A stretch of 22,416 nt of DNA. Origin: Rhodocyclales bacterium. Its GTDB lineage: Bacteria > Pseudomonadota > Gammaproteobacteria > Burkholderiales > Rhodocyclaceae. The position numbers were made by a program, and so were the translations under genes. Below, piece after piece: positions 14,825-21,231 of the stretch (the first letter of the stretch is position 1; each line of letters starts with the position of its first letter). The DNA is taken from assembly GCA_021413665.1 (NCBI GenBank), contig JAIOPW010000317.1, positions 1-22,416 of the forward strand, written 5' to 3'. The notes under the pieces are model-generated. The model was not told the DNA's origin. It was given only the letters and a program-made list of their open reading frames with translations, and made no database searches.

Positions 14825-15337
14825 ATGACGGGCTTGCGCCTCGTGTTCAGCCCGCGCGGCCTGATCGCGGCCACGGGCATGTGCGCCCTCGGCCTCGTCG
14901 CCGGCGGGGTGGTTCTGGCGCAGACCATGAACCTCGCCGCCTGTCCGCTCTGTGTCCTGCAACGCATGCTCTACCTGCTGCTGGCGCTCGAAGCGGCCCT
15001 TGCCTTGTCAATGGCGCGAGCGTCTGCGGTGCGACGCCTGATGGCCCTGGTTATGGCGGCTACGGCGTTCACCGGCGCCTGGATTGCGGCCTACCAGACC
15101 TGGCTGCAGCGTTTCGCCAAGGGTGTCAGTTGCACGGCCGACCAGCCGTGGTGGGAACACTTCGTGAATTGGGCCGGAGCGCAGTGGCCCCTGCTGTTCG
15201 AAGCATCCGGCCTGTGTTCCGAGGCCGGCTGGAAGTTCCTCGGCCTGTCGATCGCGGAATGGTCCCTGGTCGCCTTCACTTCGATGACGATCGCGATGCT
15301 GGCAGCCCTGCTGCGCAAGAACTCGCAAGCTGATTGA
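14825..15337 (+). CDS. dsbB: Disulfide bond formation protein DsbB (quinone reductase for DsbA)
   Basis: A 170-aa inner-membrane protein with four predicted transmembrane helices (about 13-32, 45-62, 71-90 and 143-162). It passes electrons from DsbA to ubiquinone. The first periplasmic disulfide pair is Cys40-Pro-Leu-Cys43 in ACPLCVLQRMLY, whose Arg follows as in the quinone-contacting region of the family. The second pair is Cys103 (GVSCTADQPWW) and Cys131 (SGLCSEAGW) in the long loop. The start is three bases after the dsbA stop with no spacer for a separate promoter, so it is cotranscribed with its partner. All four essential cysteines are present. Confidence 0.95.
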   Translation: MTGLRLVFSPRGLIAATGMCALGLVAGGVVLAQTMNLAACPLCVLQRMLYLLLALEAALALSMARASAVRRLMALVMAATAFTGAWIAAYQTWLQRFAKGVSCTADQPWWEHFVNWAGAQWPLLFEASGLCSEAGWKFLGLSIAEWSLVAFTSMTIAMLAALLRKNSQAD

Positions 15338-15402
15338 CGACGATGCCTTTCGGAATCGGGCAAACCACGGACCTCAGGCACTGAAAGGGAGCACCAACCG
15401 CC

Positions 15403-15600
15403 ATGTTTGACTATTCATGCCTGTTTCGCTACGGCGACAATCACATAGGCTCGAGCGGCCTGGTGTATTTTCATTCGATCGAGGACTTTGAGGCCTGGTT
15501 CAAGACCAGCTCGCAGATACGATGGGCTATCCTCGCCAACAGTGAAACCGGCGTCGTGGCTTCTACGCTTAGCCGCCCTGCGCCCAAGTACGGTCAGTAA
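15403..15600 (+). CDS. Small protein of unknown function
   Basis: A 65-aa frame, MFDYSCLFRYGDNHIGSSGL to PAPKYGQ. AAAGGGAG lies 11 bases before the ATG, a somewhat long but usable ribosome site. I recognise no domain. It has no signal peptide or membrane segment and is rich in aromatic and polar residues, unlike the Arg/Ala-rich shadow frames typical of this genome. It lies 65 bases after dsbB on the same strand and ends before a hairpin shared with the convergent livM. It could be a real small gene, possibly on the dsbAB transcript, or a chance frame. Confidence 0.45.
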   Translation: MFDYSCLFRYGDNHIGSSGLVYFHSIEDFEAWFKTSSQIRWAILANSETGVVASTLSRPAPKYGQ

Positions 15601-15610
15601 CACTGGCGCC

Positions 15611-15632
15611 GCGTTCGCCGTAGTGCGAACGC
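15611..15632. terminator. Hairpin between convergent small ORF/dsbAB and livM
   Basis: GCGTTCGC, a 6-base loop and GCGAACGC make a perfect 8-bp stem midway between the plus-strand stop at 15600 and the minus-strand livM stop at 15649. The symmetrical position suits a bidirectional terminator. No T-run is present on either side. Confidence 0.5.
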
Positions 15633-15648
15633 CGACCGCCAGGCACGC

Positions 15649-16584
15649 CTAGACCTTCTGTCCGATCATCCGCTTGTAGAGTGCCAGCGATTCGCCCACG
15701 ATCCCGCGTCTGAAGGCCAGCACGCAGATCACGAAAATCGCCCCCATGATCACGGTAACCAGCGATCCCACCTTGTCGGCCAGCTCGTTTTGCAGGGTAA
15801 CGATCACGGTGGCTCCGACCAGCGGCCCGAACACCGTGCCCATGCCCCCCAGCAGCGTCATCAACACCACTTCGCCTGATGTGTGCCAGTGGGCGTCTGT
15901 CAGCGTGGCGAACTTGAACACCAGGGTCTTGGTCGCGCCGGCCAGCCCGGCCAATCCAGCCGACAGCACGAAGGCCAGCAGCTTGTATTTCGCCACGTCG
16001 TAGCCCAGCGATATCGCCCGCGGTTCGTTTTCGCGAATGGCCTTGAGGATCTGGCCGAAGGGCGAATGAATGGCACGCTGGATCAGCCAGAAGGAGCCGG
16101 CAAAAATCGCCACCACGAGGTAATACAGATTCATGTCGTCGGCTAGGTCAAAGCCGAACAGGGTGCCGCGCGGGACGCCCTGCAGGCCGTCCTCGCCACC
16201 AGTGAAGGGCGCTTGCAGGAACAGGAAGAACACCATCTGCGCCAGCGCCAGGGTCACCATGGCGAAGTAGATGCCCTGGCGGCGAATGGCGAGGCTGCCG
16301 ATCACCCAGCCGAGCCCCGTCGCGGCAAGGGTGCCGGCCGCCAGACCAAGCAGTGTCGGCAGTTCCCATACTTTCAGGGCGTGTCCCGTGACATAGGCCG
16401 CCGTGCCGAGAAACACCGCGTGGCCGAACGACAAGAGGCCCGTGTAGCCCAATAACAGGTTGAAGGCGCACGCGAAGAGCGCGAAGCACAGCACCTTCAT
16501 CACCAGAATCGGATAGATGAAGGCCGGCGCCAGCAGCAGCAGGCCCAGCCCGACCAGGTAGGCGATGGTGACGCGCCGGCTCAT
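15649..16584 (-). CDS. livM: Branched-chain/HAAT-type ABC transporter permease LivM
   Basis: A 311-aa inner-membrane permease with about eight to ten hydrophobic segments. Family landmarks are FNLLLGYTGLLSFGHAVFLG (residues about 45-65), the coupling-helix region PFGQILKAIRENEPRAISLG, which contacts an ATPase subunit, and LLGGMGTVFGPLVGA near the C-terminus. It pairs with LivH to form the channel. The ATG at 16584 overlaps the livH stop by four bases (ATGA) and carries GGGAGG upstream inside livH. The open frame that continues further up is a shadow of livH. Last gene of the five-gene importer unit, ending before a hairpin. Confidence 0.94.
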   Translation of the reverse strand: MSRRVTIAYLVGLGLLLLAPAFIYPILVMKVLCFALFACAFNLLLGYTGLLSFGHAVFLGTAAYVTGHALKVWELPTLLGLAAGTLAATGLGWVIGSLAIRRQGIYFAMVTLALAQMVFFLFLQAPFTGGEDGLQGVPRGTLFGFDLADDMNLYYLVVAIFAGSFWLIQRAIHSPFGQILKAIRENEPRAISLGYDVAKYKLLAFVLSAGLAGLAGATKTLVFKFATLTDAHWHTSGEVVLMTLLGGMGTVFGPLVGATVIVTLQNELADKVGSLVTVIMGAIFVICVLAFRRGIVGESLALYKRMIGQKV

Positions 16585-17468
16585 TTTTCCCTCCCGAACA
16601 GGCCGGCCGGACGGATCATGAGCACCACCGCCATGATCATGAACACGACCGTGGCGCTGGCCTCGGGCCAGAATACCTTGGTCATGCCCTCGATGATGCC
16701 AAGCGCGAGGCCGGTCAACACCGACCCGAGGATCGAGCCCATGCCACCGATGACGACGACGGCGAACACCACGATGATCAGGTTGGAGCCCATCAGCGGA
16801 CTGATCTGACTCGCCGGCGCGGCCAATACTCCGGCAAATCCGGCCAGGCCGACGCCGAAACCGTAGGTCAGCATCACCATCAGTGGCACATTGATGCCGA
16901 AGGCCTGAGTCAGCCTGGGATTCTCCGTGGCGGCGCGCAGGTAGGCGCCGAGCCGCGTCTTCTCGATCATGTACCAGGTCAGCAGGCAGACCGACAGGGA
17001 TGCCACGATGATCCAGGCACGGTACTTGGGCAGGAACATGAAGCCGAGGTTGAAGGCGCCGGACAGCTCCTCGGGAATCGAATAGGGTTGGCCGGCTACG
17101 CCGTAAAGGTCGCGGAACAGGCCCTCGATCATCAGTGCCAGGCCGAAGGTCAGCAGCAGACCGTAAAGATGGTCGAGCTTGTAAAGCCATTGCAGCATCA
17201 GACGCTCGATCGCGATGCCGACCAGCCCGACGCAGAGCGGTGCCAGCACCAGCATCCACCAGTAGCCGATGCCGAGGTACTCGAGGCCGACCCAGGTCAG
17301 CATGGCGCCAACCATGTAGAGCGCACCATGGGCGAAGTTGATGATGTTCAGCATGCCGAAGATCACGGCGAGACCGAGGCTGAGAACCGCGTAGAAGGAC
17401 CCGTTGACCAGCCCGAGCATGAGCTGGCCGAACAGGGCCTGTACCGGTACGCCGAAAATCTCCGTCAT
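16581..17468 (-). CDS. livH: Branched-chain/HAAT-type ABC transporter permease LivH
   Basis: A 295-aa inner-membrane permease of the LivH family. It has the typical early motif VNGSFYAVLSLGLAVIFGML followed by NIINFAHGALYMVGA, the coupling helix near KTRLGAYLRAATENPRLTQAFGI (about 170-192), and VVIGGMGSILGSVLTG close to the end. It forms a heterodimer with LivM, whose gene overlaps its stop codon. It starts 30 bases after the binding-protein gene. The substrate is set mainly by the binding protein. Systems of this type import branched-chain amino acids but also urea, amides, aromatic acids and other carboxylates, so the assignment is to family only. Confidence 0.94.
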   Translation of the reverse strand: MTEIFGVPVQALFGQLMLGLVNGSFYAVLSLGLAVIFGMLNIINFAHGALYMVGAMLTWVGLEYLGIGYWWMLVLAPLCVGLVGIAIERLMLQWLYKLDHLYGLLLTFGLALMIEGLFRDLYGVAGQPYSIPEELSGAFNLGFMFLPKYRAWIIVASLSVCLLTWYMIEKTRLGAYLRAATENPRLTQAFGINVPLMVMLTYGFGVGLAGFAGVLAAPASQISPLMGSNLIIVVFAVVVIGGMGSILGSVLTGLALGIIEGMTKVFWPEASATVVFMIMAVVLMIRPAGLFGREK

Positions 17469-17498
17469 GCGAACATCGCCCGCACTATCCGCCGGGGA

Positions 17499-18725
17499 CT
17501 ATTTCTTGACCGCGGGGCAACGCGACAGGGCCATCGGCTGGAAAGCCTGGTCACCCGGAATCACCTGCTTCACGTTGTAGTAGTCCCACGGCTCCTTCGA
17601 CTCGCCGGGCTTCTTGACTTCGACCAAATACATGTCATGCACCATGCGACCGTCCTCGCGAATCTTGCCGCCCTTGGCGAAAGGATCGTTGATCGGCGTT
17701 TCTTTCATCTTCTTCATGACGGTCGCCGTATCGTCCGTACCGGTGGCCTGCACCGCCTTAAGGTAATGCAGGACCGCCGAATAGGTACCGGCTGGCAGCA
17801 TGTTGGGCATCTTCTTGTGCCGGCTGAAGAAGCGGCGGCTGAAGTCGCGCGTCTCGTTGTTGAGGTTCCAGTAGAAGCCCTCGGTGAACATCATGCCCTG
17901 CGTGGTCTGCAAGCCGAGCGCATGGATGTCGACCACCGTGGTCAGCAGCCCGACCAGGGTCTGCCCCTTGGTGATGCCGAACTCGTTGGCGGCCTTGATC
18001 GAGTTGATGGTGTCGCCGCCGGCGTTGGCCAGGCCAATCACCTTGGCCTTGGAGGCTTGCGCCTGGAGCAGGAAGGACGAGAAGTCCGAGGCGTTCAAGG
18101 GATGGCGCACGGCACCGAGCACCTTGCCACCGTTGGCCTTCACCGCATCCATTGAATCCTTTTCCAGCGAATGGCCAAAGGCGTAGTCGGCCGTCAGGAA
18201 GAACCAGGTGTCCTTGCCGGACTTGGTCACCGCCTTGCCGGGACCGTTGGCCAGGGCGTAGGTGTCATAAACATAGTGCACCACGTTGCTCGGCGCGCAA
18301 TCCTCGTTGGTCAGGCGCGTCGATGCGGCGCCGGTATTCAGCATGATCTTGTTTTTTTCGGTGGTCACCTTGGCCACCGCCAGCGCCACGCCGGAATTCA
18401 GGACGTCGGTGACCATGTCCACACCCTGGGTGTCGTACCACTCGCGCACCTTGTTCGAGCCAACGTCGGCCTTGTTCTGGTGATCGGCCGAGACCAGATC
18501 GATCTTGAACTTGGGCTTGAACTGGGCCTTGAAATCTTCGATCGCCATTTCGGCGGCAACCACCGAGCCCTTGCCGCCGAGGTCGGAATACACCCCGGAC
18601 ATGTCGGTCAGCACGGCTATCTTGACCACGTCGCCGGATATCTTTCCGGCCTGGGCCAACGCGGTACCCGTCGCCGGCAGAAGCAGCGCGGAAAGGGCCA
18701 GGGCCAGCAGTTTGCGTTTCATCAT
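17499..18725 (-). CDS. ABC-transporter substrate-binding protein of the HAAT family (LivK position)
   Basis: A 408-aa periplasmic binding protein. The signal peptide begins MMKRKLLALALSALLLPATG, with likely cleavage after Ala24 (ALA-Q). The mature domain has KIAVLTDMSGVYSDLGGKGS near the start and the two-lobed Peripla_BP_6 pattern (DTWFFLTADYAFGHSLEKDS at mid-length). AAGGAGG lies 7 bases before the first of two adjacent ATGs. It is longer than E. coli LivK (about 370 aa) and not obviously a branched-chain amino-acid binder. Members of this branch often sit with aromatic- or carboxylate-degradation genes, so the ligand may be an organic acid. Third gene of the importer unit, 40 bases after livF and 30 before livH. 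Confidence 0.9.
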   Translation of the reverse strand: MMKRKLLALALSALLLPATGTALAQAGKISGDVVKIAVLTDMSGVYSDLGGKGSVVAAEMAIEDFKAQFKPKFKIDLVSADHQNKADVGSNKVREWYDTQGVDMVTDVLNSGVALAVAKVTTEKNKIMLNTGAASTRLTNEDCAPSNVVHYVYDTYALANGPGKAVTKSGKDTWFFLTADYAFGHSLEKDSMDAVKANGGKVLGAVRHPLNASDFSSFLLQAQASKAKVIGLANAGGDTINSIKAANEFGITKGQTLVGLLTTVVDIHALGLQTTQGMMFTEGFYWNLNNETRDFSRRFFSRHKKMPNMLPAGTYSAVLHYLKAVQATGTDDTATVMKKMKETPINDPFAKGGKIREDGRMVHDMYLVEVKKPGESKEPWDYYNVKQVIPGDQAFQPMALSRCPAVKK

Positions 18726-18765
18726 AGTGTCTCCTCCTTGGTATGAATGAACGGGGTCCGGTCAA

Positions 18766-19473
18766 TCAGACCCCGAGGTACTCCTGCAGCAGGTGCTGCT
18801 TTTCACTGATTTCGTGCTGTGCAATTTCTTCCATTACCTGCCCATGCTCGACGATGAACATGCGGTCCGCGAGTGGCGCGGCGAAGCGGAAATTTTGCTC
18901 CACCAGGATGATCGTGTACTCGCGTTCCTTGAGCTTGCGGATGACCTCGCCCAGCTTTTGCACAATCACCGGCGCCAGCCCCTCCGACACCTCGTCAAGC
19001 AGCAGCAAGCGGGCTCCGGTACGCAGGATACGCGCCATGGCCAGCATCTGCTGTTCGCCGCCCGATAGTCGCGTGCCTTGACTATTGCGACGCTCCTTGA
19101 GGTTGGGAAACATCTCGTAGAGTTCGTCCAGGCTGAGGCCGCCGCTTCCCACCTGGGGCGGCAGCAGGAGGTTTTCCTCGCAACTCAGGCTGGCGTAGAT
19201 ACCCCGCTCTTCCGGGCAATAGCCGACGCCGAGTTGCGCGATCCGGTGCGACGGCATGTTGATGACCTCGCGCCCGTTGAGCATGATCGAACCCGTGCGG
19301 CGACCGGTCAGGCCGAGGATGGCGCGCAGCGTCGTGGTGCGCCCCGCGCCATTGCGGCCCAGGAGCGAAATGCATTCGCCGCGCCGCACGGTGAAATCCA
19401 TGCCGTGCAGCACGTGCGACTCGCCGTAGAAGGCGTGCAAATCGGAAACGCGGAGATACTCGGCGGACGTCAT
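18766..19473 (-). CDS. livF: ABC transporter ATPase LivF, with Arg in place of the Walker A Lys
   Basis: A 235-aa ATPase subunit of the HAAT importer. The P-loop reads GRNGAGRTTT at 39-48, so residue 45 is Arg (codon CGC) instead of the invariant Lys. Other motifs are normal: signature LSGGE at 136-140 followed by QQMLAMARI, Walker B LLLLDE with Asp160 and Glu161, and the LivF-type VEQN in place of an H-loop histidine. It starts one base after the livG stop. In the LivG/LivF heterodimer its P-loop would face the LivG signature motif, which is also non-canonical (MPYGRKR). One of the two ATP sites may therefore be degenerate. I have the impression that R at this position recurs in related transporters, so it may be a subfamily trait rather than damage. 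Confidence 0.93.
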   Translation of the reverse strand: MTSAEYLRVSDLHAFYGESHVLHGMDFTVRRGECISLLGRNGAGRTTTLRAILGLTGRRTGSIMLNGREVINMPSHRIAQLGVGYCPEERGIYASLSCEENLLLPPQVGSGGLSLDELYEMFPNLKERRNSQGTRLSGGEQQMLAMARILRTGARLLLLDEVSEGLAPVIVQKLGEVIRKLKEREYTIILVEQNFRFAAPLADRMFIVEHGQVMEEIAQHEISEKQHLLQEYLGV

Positions 19474-19474
19474 G

Positions 19475-20254
19475 TCAGTGACCCGCGGGCGAAGCCAGTG
19501 CGTCCACTTCGGTACCCATATACGCTTCTATCACCAACGGATTGCCCGCAACCTCGGCGTAAGGGCCTTCAGCCAGCACCGAGCCACGCGCGAGCACGGT
19601 CAGGGTATCGGAAATGCCGGCCACCACCTTCATGTTGTGTTCGACCATGAGGATGGTGCGGTTGGCCGAGACCTGCTTGATCAATTGCATGACCCGATCG
19701 ACGTCTTCGTGTCCCATGCCCTGGGTCGGCTCGTCGAGCAGCATCAGTTCGGGGTCGAGCGCCAGCGTGGTGGCGATTTCCAGGGCACGCTTGCGGCCGT
19801 AGGGCATTTCCACCGTGACCATGTCGGCGTAGCCCTCCAGGCCGACCGACGTCAGCAGTTCCATGGCCCGGTCGTCAAGCCGATCAAGGCTGCGCTCGGA
19901 CTTCCAGAAATGAAAGCTGGTCCCGAGCTTGCGCTGCAAGGCAATGCGAACATTCTCCAACACGGTGAGATGGGGAAAAACCGCCGAAATCTGGAACGAG
20001 CGCACGATGCCGCGACGAGCAATCTTCTCCGGAGCTTCGCGGGTGATGTCGATGCCATTGAAGCGAATCTCGCCCCGCGTCGGTTCGAGGAACTTGGTCA
20101 GCAGGTTGAAGCAGGTGGTCTTGCCGGCACCGTTGGGACCGATCAGCGCGTGGATATGTCCGCGCCTGACCTTCAGGTCCACGCCATTCACAGCGACGAA
20201 ACCACGGAACTCCTTGACGAGACCCGCGGTCTCGAGAATGCAATCTTCGGCCAT
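19475..20254 (-). CDS. livG: ABC transporter ATPase LivG
   Basis: A 259-aa ATPase subunit of the HAAT importer, first gene of the unit. Walker A GPNGAGKTT is at 39-47 with Lys45, the Q-loop Gln88 in SFQIS, the signature-like segment MPYGRKRALE at 150-159 (LivG proteins usually have a YGQQR-type sequence here), Walker B LMLLDE with Asp174/Glu175, and the H-loop His206 in MVEHNM. The start at 20254 gives the usual N-terminus MAEDCILETAGLVKEF; the in-frame extension to 20326 runs into the promoter. The C-terminal LivG-specific tail (PLVIEAYMG) is present. The substrate is set by the binding protein two genes downstream. Confidence 0.94.
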   Translation of the reverse strand: MAEDCILETAGLVKEFRGFVAVNGVDLKVRRGHIHALIGPNGAGKTTCFNLLTKFLEPTRGEIRFNGIDITREAPEKIARRGIVRSFQISAVFPHLTVLENVRIALQRKLGTSFHFWKSERSLDRLDDRAMELLTSVGLEGYADMVTVEMPYGRKRALEIATTLALDPELMLLDEPTQGMGHEDVDRVMQLIKQVSANRTILMVEHNMKVVAGISDTLTVLARGSVLAEGPYAEVAGNPLVIEAYMGTEVDALASPAGH

Positions 20255-20312
20255 CAAGCTCTTTTCGGTTTGGCGGGACACTGAATCAGCGGCCCGGTCT
20301 CTGTTGCGGATG

Positions 20313-20341
20313 ATTATGCTTTGCACCTCGACATTTCACAA
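20313..20341 (-). promoter_or_regulatory. Sigma-70-like promoter for the livGF-livK-livHM unit
   Basis: On the minus strand, TTGTGA (20341-20336), a 17-bp spacer and CATAAT (20318-20313) match 4/6 and 5/6 of the consensus. Initiation near 20306 would give an untranslated leader of about 50 bases before the livG ATG. No operator dyad is evident around it. Confidence 0.65.
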
Positions 20342-20368
20342 GCTCGGGGATGAAATCCGCGGCATACT

Positions 20369-20390
20369 CGCCGTATCACCGGCGCCGACT
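20369..20390 (+). repeat. Intergenic element, copy 3
   Basis: CGCCGT-ATCA-C-CGGCGCCGACT, sharing the fixed positions of copies 1 and 2. It lies in the 148-bp gap between the crotonase stop (20403) and livG (20254), upstream of the livG promoter. Confidence 0.4.
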
Positions 20391-20402
20391 CACGCAAGGC
20401 GC

Positions 20403-21197
20403 TCAGCGGCCCTTCCACTCCGGCTTGCGTTTCTGGATGAAGGCATCGATTCCTTCCGCCGCGTCGGCGGCCATCATGTTGCAGGCCATGGTTTCCGAGG
20501 CGAGCTGGTAAGCCCCGTCGAGCCCCATTTCGAGCTGCTTGTAGAACATCTGCTTCCCCATCGCCACGGCGACCGCTGACTTCGCGCAGATCGAGTCGGT
20601 GAGCTTCTTCACTTCCGCGTCCAGTTGCTCCAACGGCACCACGCGATTGACCAGGCCGCGCCGCTGCGCCTCGGCGGCATCAATGAAATCGCCCGTCAGC
20701 AGCATTTCCAGGGCCTGCTTGCGGCCCATGGCACGCCCCAGCGCCACCGATGGCGTGGAGCAGAAGAGGCCGAGATTGACGCCTGACACCGCGAATTTAG
20801 CCGTGTCGGCAGCCACCGCCAGATCGCACATGGCGACCAGTTGGCAACCGGCGGCGGTGGCAATGCCGTGGATCCTGGCGATCACCGGCTGCGGCATCCC
20901 GGTGATGGTCATCATTACCTTGCCGCACTGCTTGAACAACTTCCGCATGTAGGCCTTGCTGTGGTTGGCGCGCATTTGCTTGAGGTCGTGGCCGGCGCAG
21001 AATGCCTTGCCGGCGCCGGCGACGACCACGGCACGCACCGCGGCGTCCGAACCGATAGCATCGAGCGCCGCCTGCAGGTCGGTCAGCATCTCCTCGGAGA
21101 GCGAATTGAACTGCCCCGGGCGATTGAGCGTCAGCGTGGCGACGCCGTCGCTGAATTCGCGCATCAGGATGGGTACCGCGTTCTCGGGTGCGTTCAT
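20403..21197 (-). CDS. Crotonase-superfamily protein, ECHDC3-like, lacking the catalytic glutamates
   Basis: A 264-aa crotonase-fold protein close to the ECHDC3 type, with landmarks CAGHDLKQM (67-75), HGIATAAGCQLVAMCDLAVA (110-129), NLGLFCSTPSVAL and QKRKPEWKGR at the C-terminus. The oxyanion-hole backbone positions are kept. The two glutamates that perform hydration in classical enoyl-CoA hydratase are replaced: Gln119 stands where GGGCE has Glu, and Gly139 where QPE has Glu. A hydratase reaction is therefore doubtful, and another CoA-ester chemistry or a binding role is possible. The ATG at 21197 has GGAGA 6 bases upstream. It follows the penicillin-acylase-family gene by 34 bases on the same strand, so they are probably cotranscribed; the liv unit comes next but has its own promoter. 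Confidence 0.88.
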   Translation of the reverse strand: MNAPENAVPILMREFSDGVATLTLNRPGQFNSLSEEMLTDLQAALDAIGSDAAVRAVVVAGAGKAFCAGHDLKQMRANHSKAYMRKLFKQCGKVMMTITGMPQPVIARIHGIATAAGCQLVAMCDLAVAADTAKFAVSGVNLGLFCSTPSVALGRAMGRKQALEMLLTGDFIDAAEAQRRGLVNRVVPLEQLDAEVKKLTDSICAKSAVAVAMGKQMFYKQLEMGLDGAYQLASETMACNMMAADAAEGIDAFIQKRKPEWKGR

Positions 21198-21231
21198 GGT
21201 TTCTCTCCTTGCGTTCGAGCGACAGGTGGAT

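Noticed and set aside
15649..17259. A 536-codon frame suggesting a livH-livM fusion
   Set aside because: The upstream half is livH read in the wrong frame. The true livM starts at 16584 with a ribosome site and an ATGA overlap.
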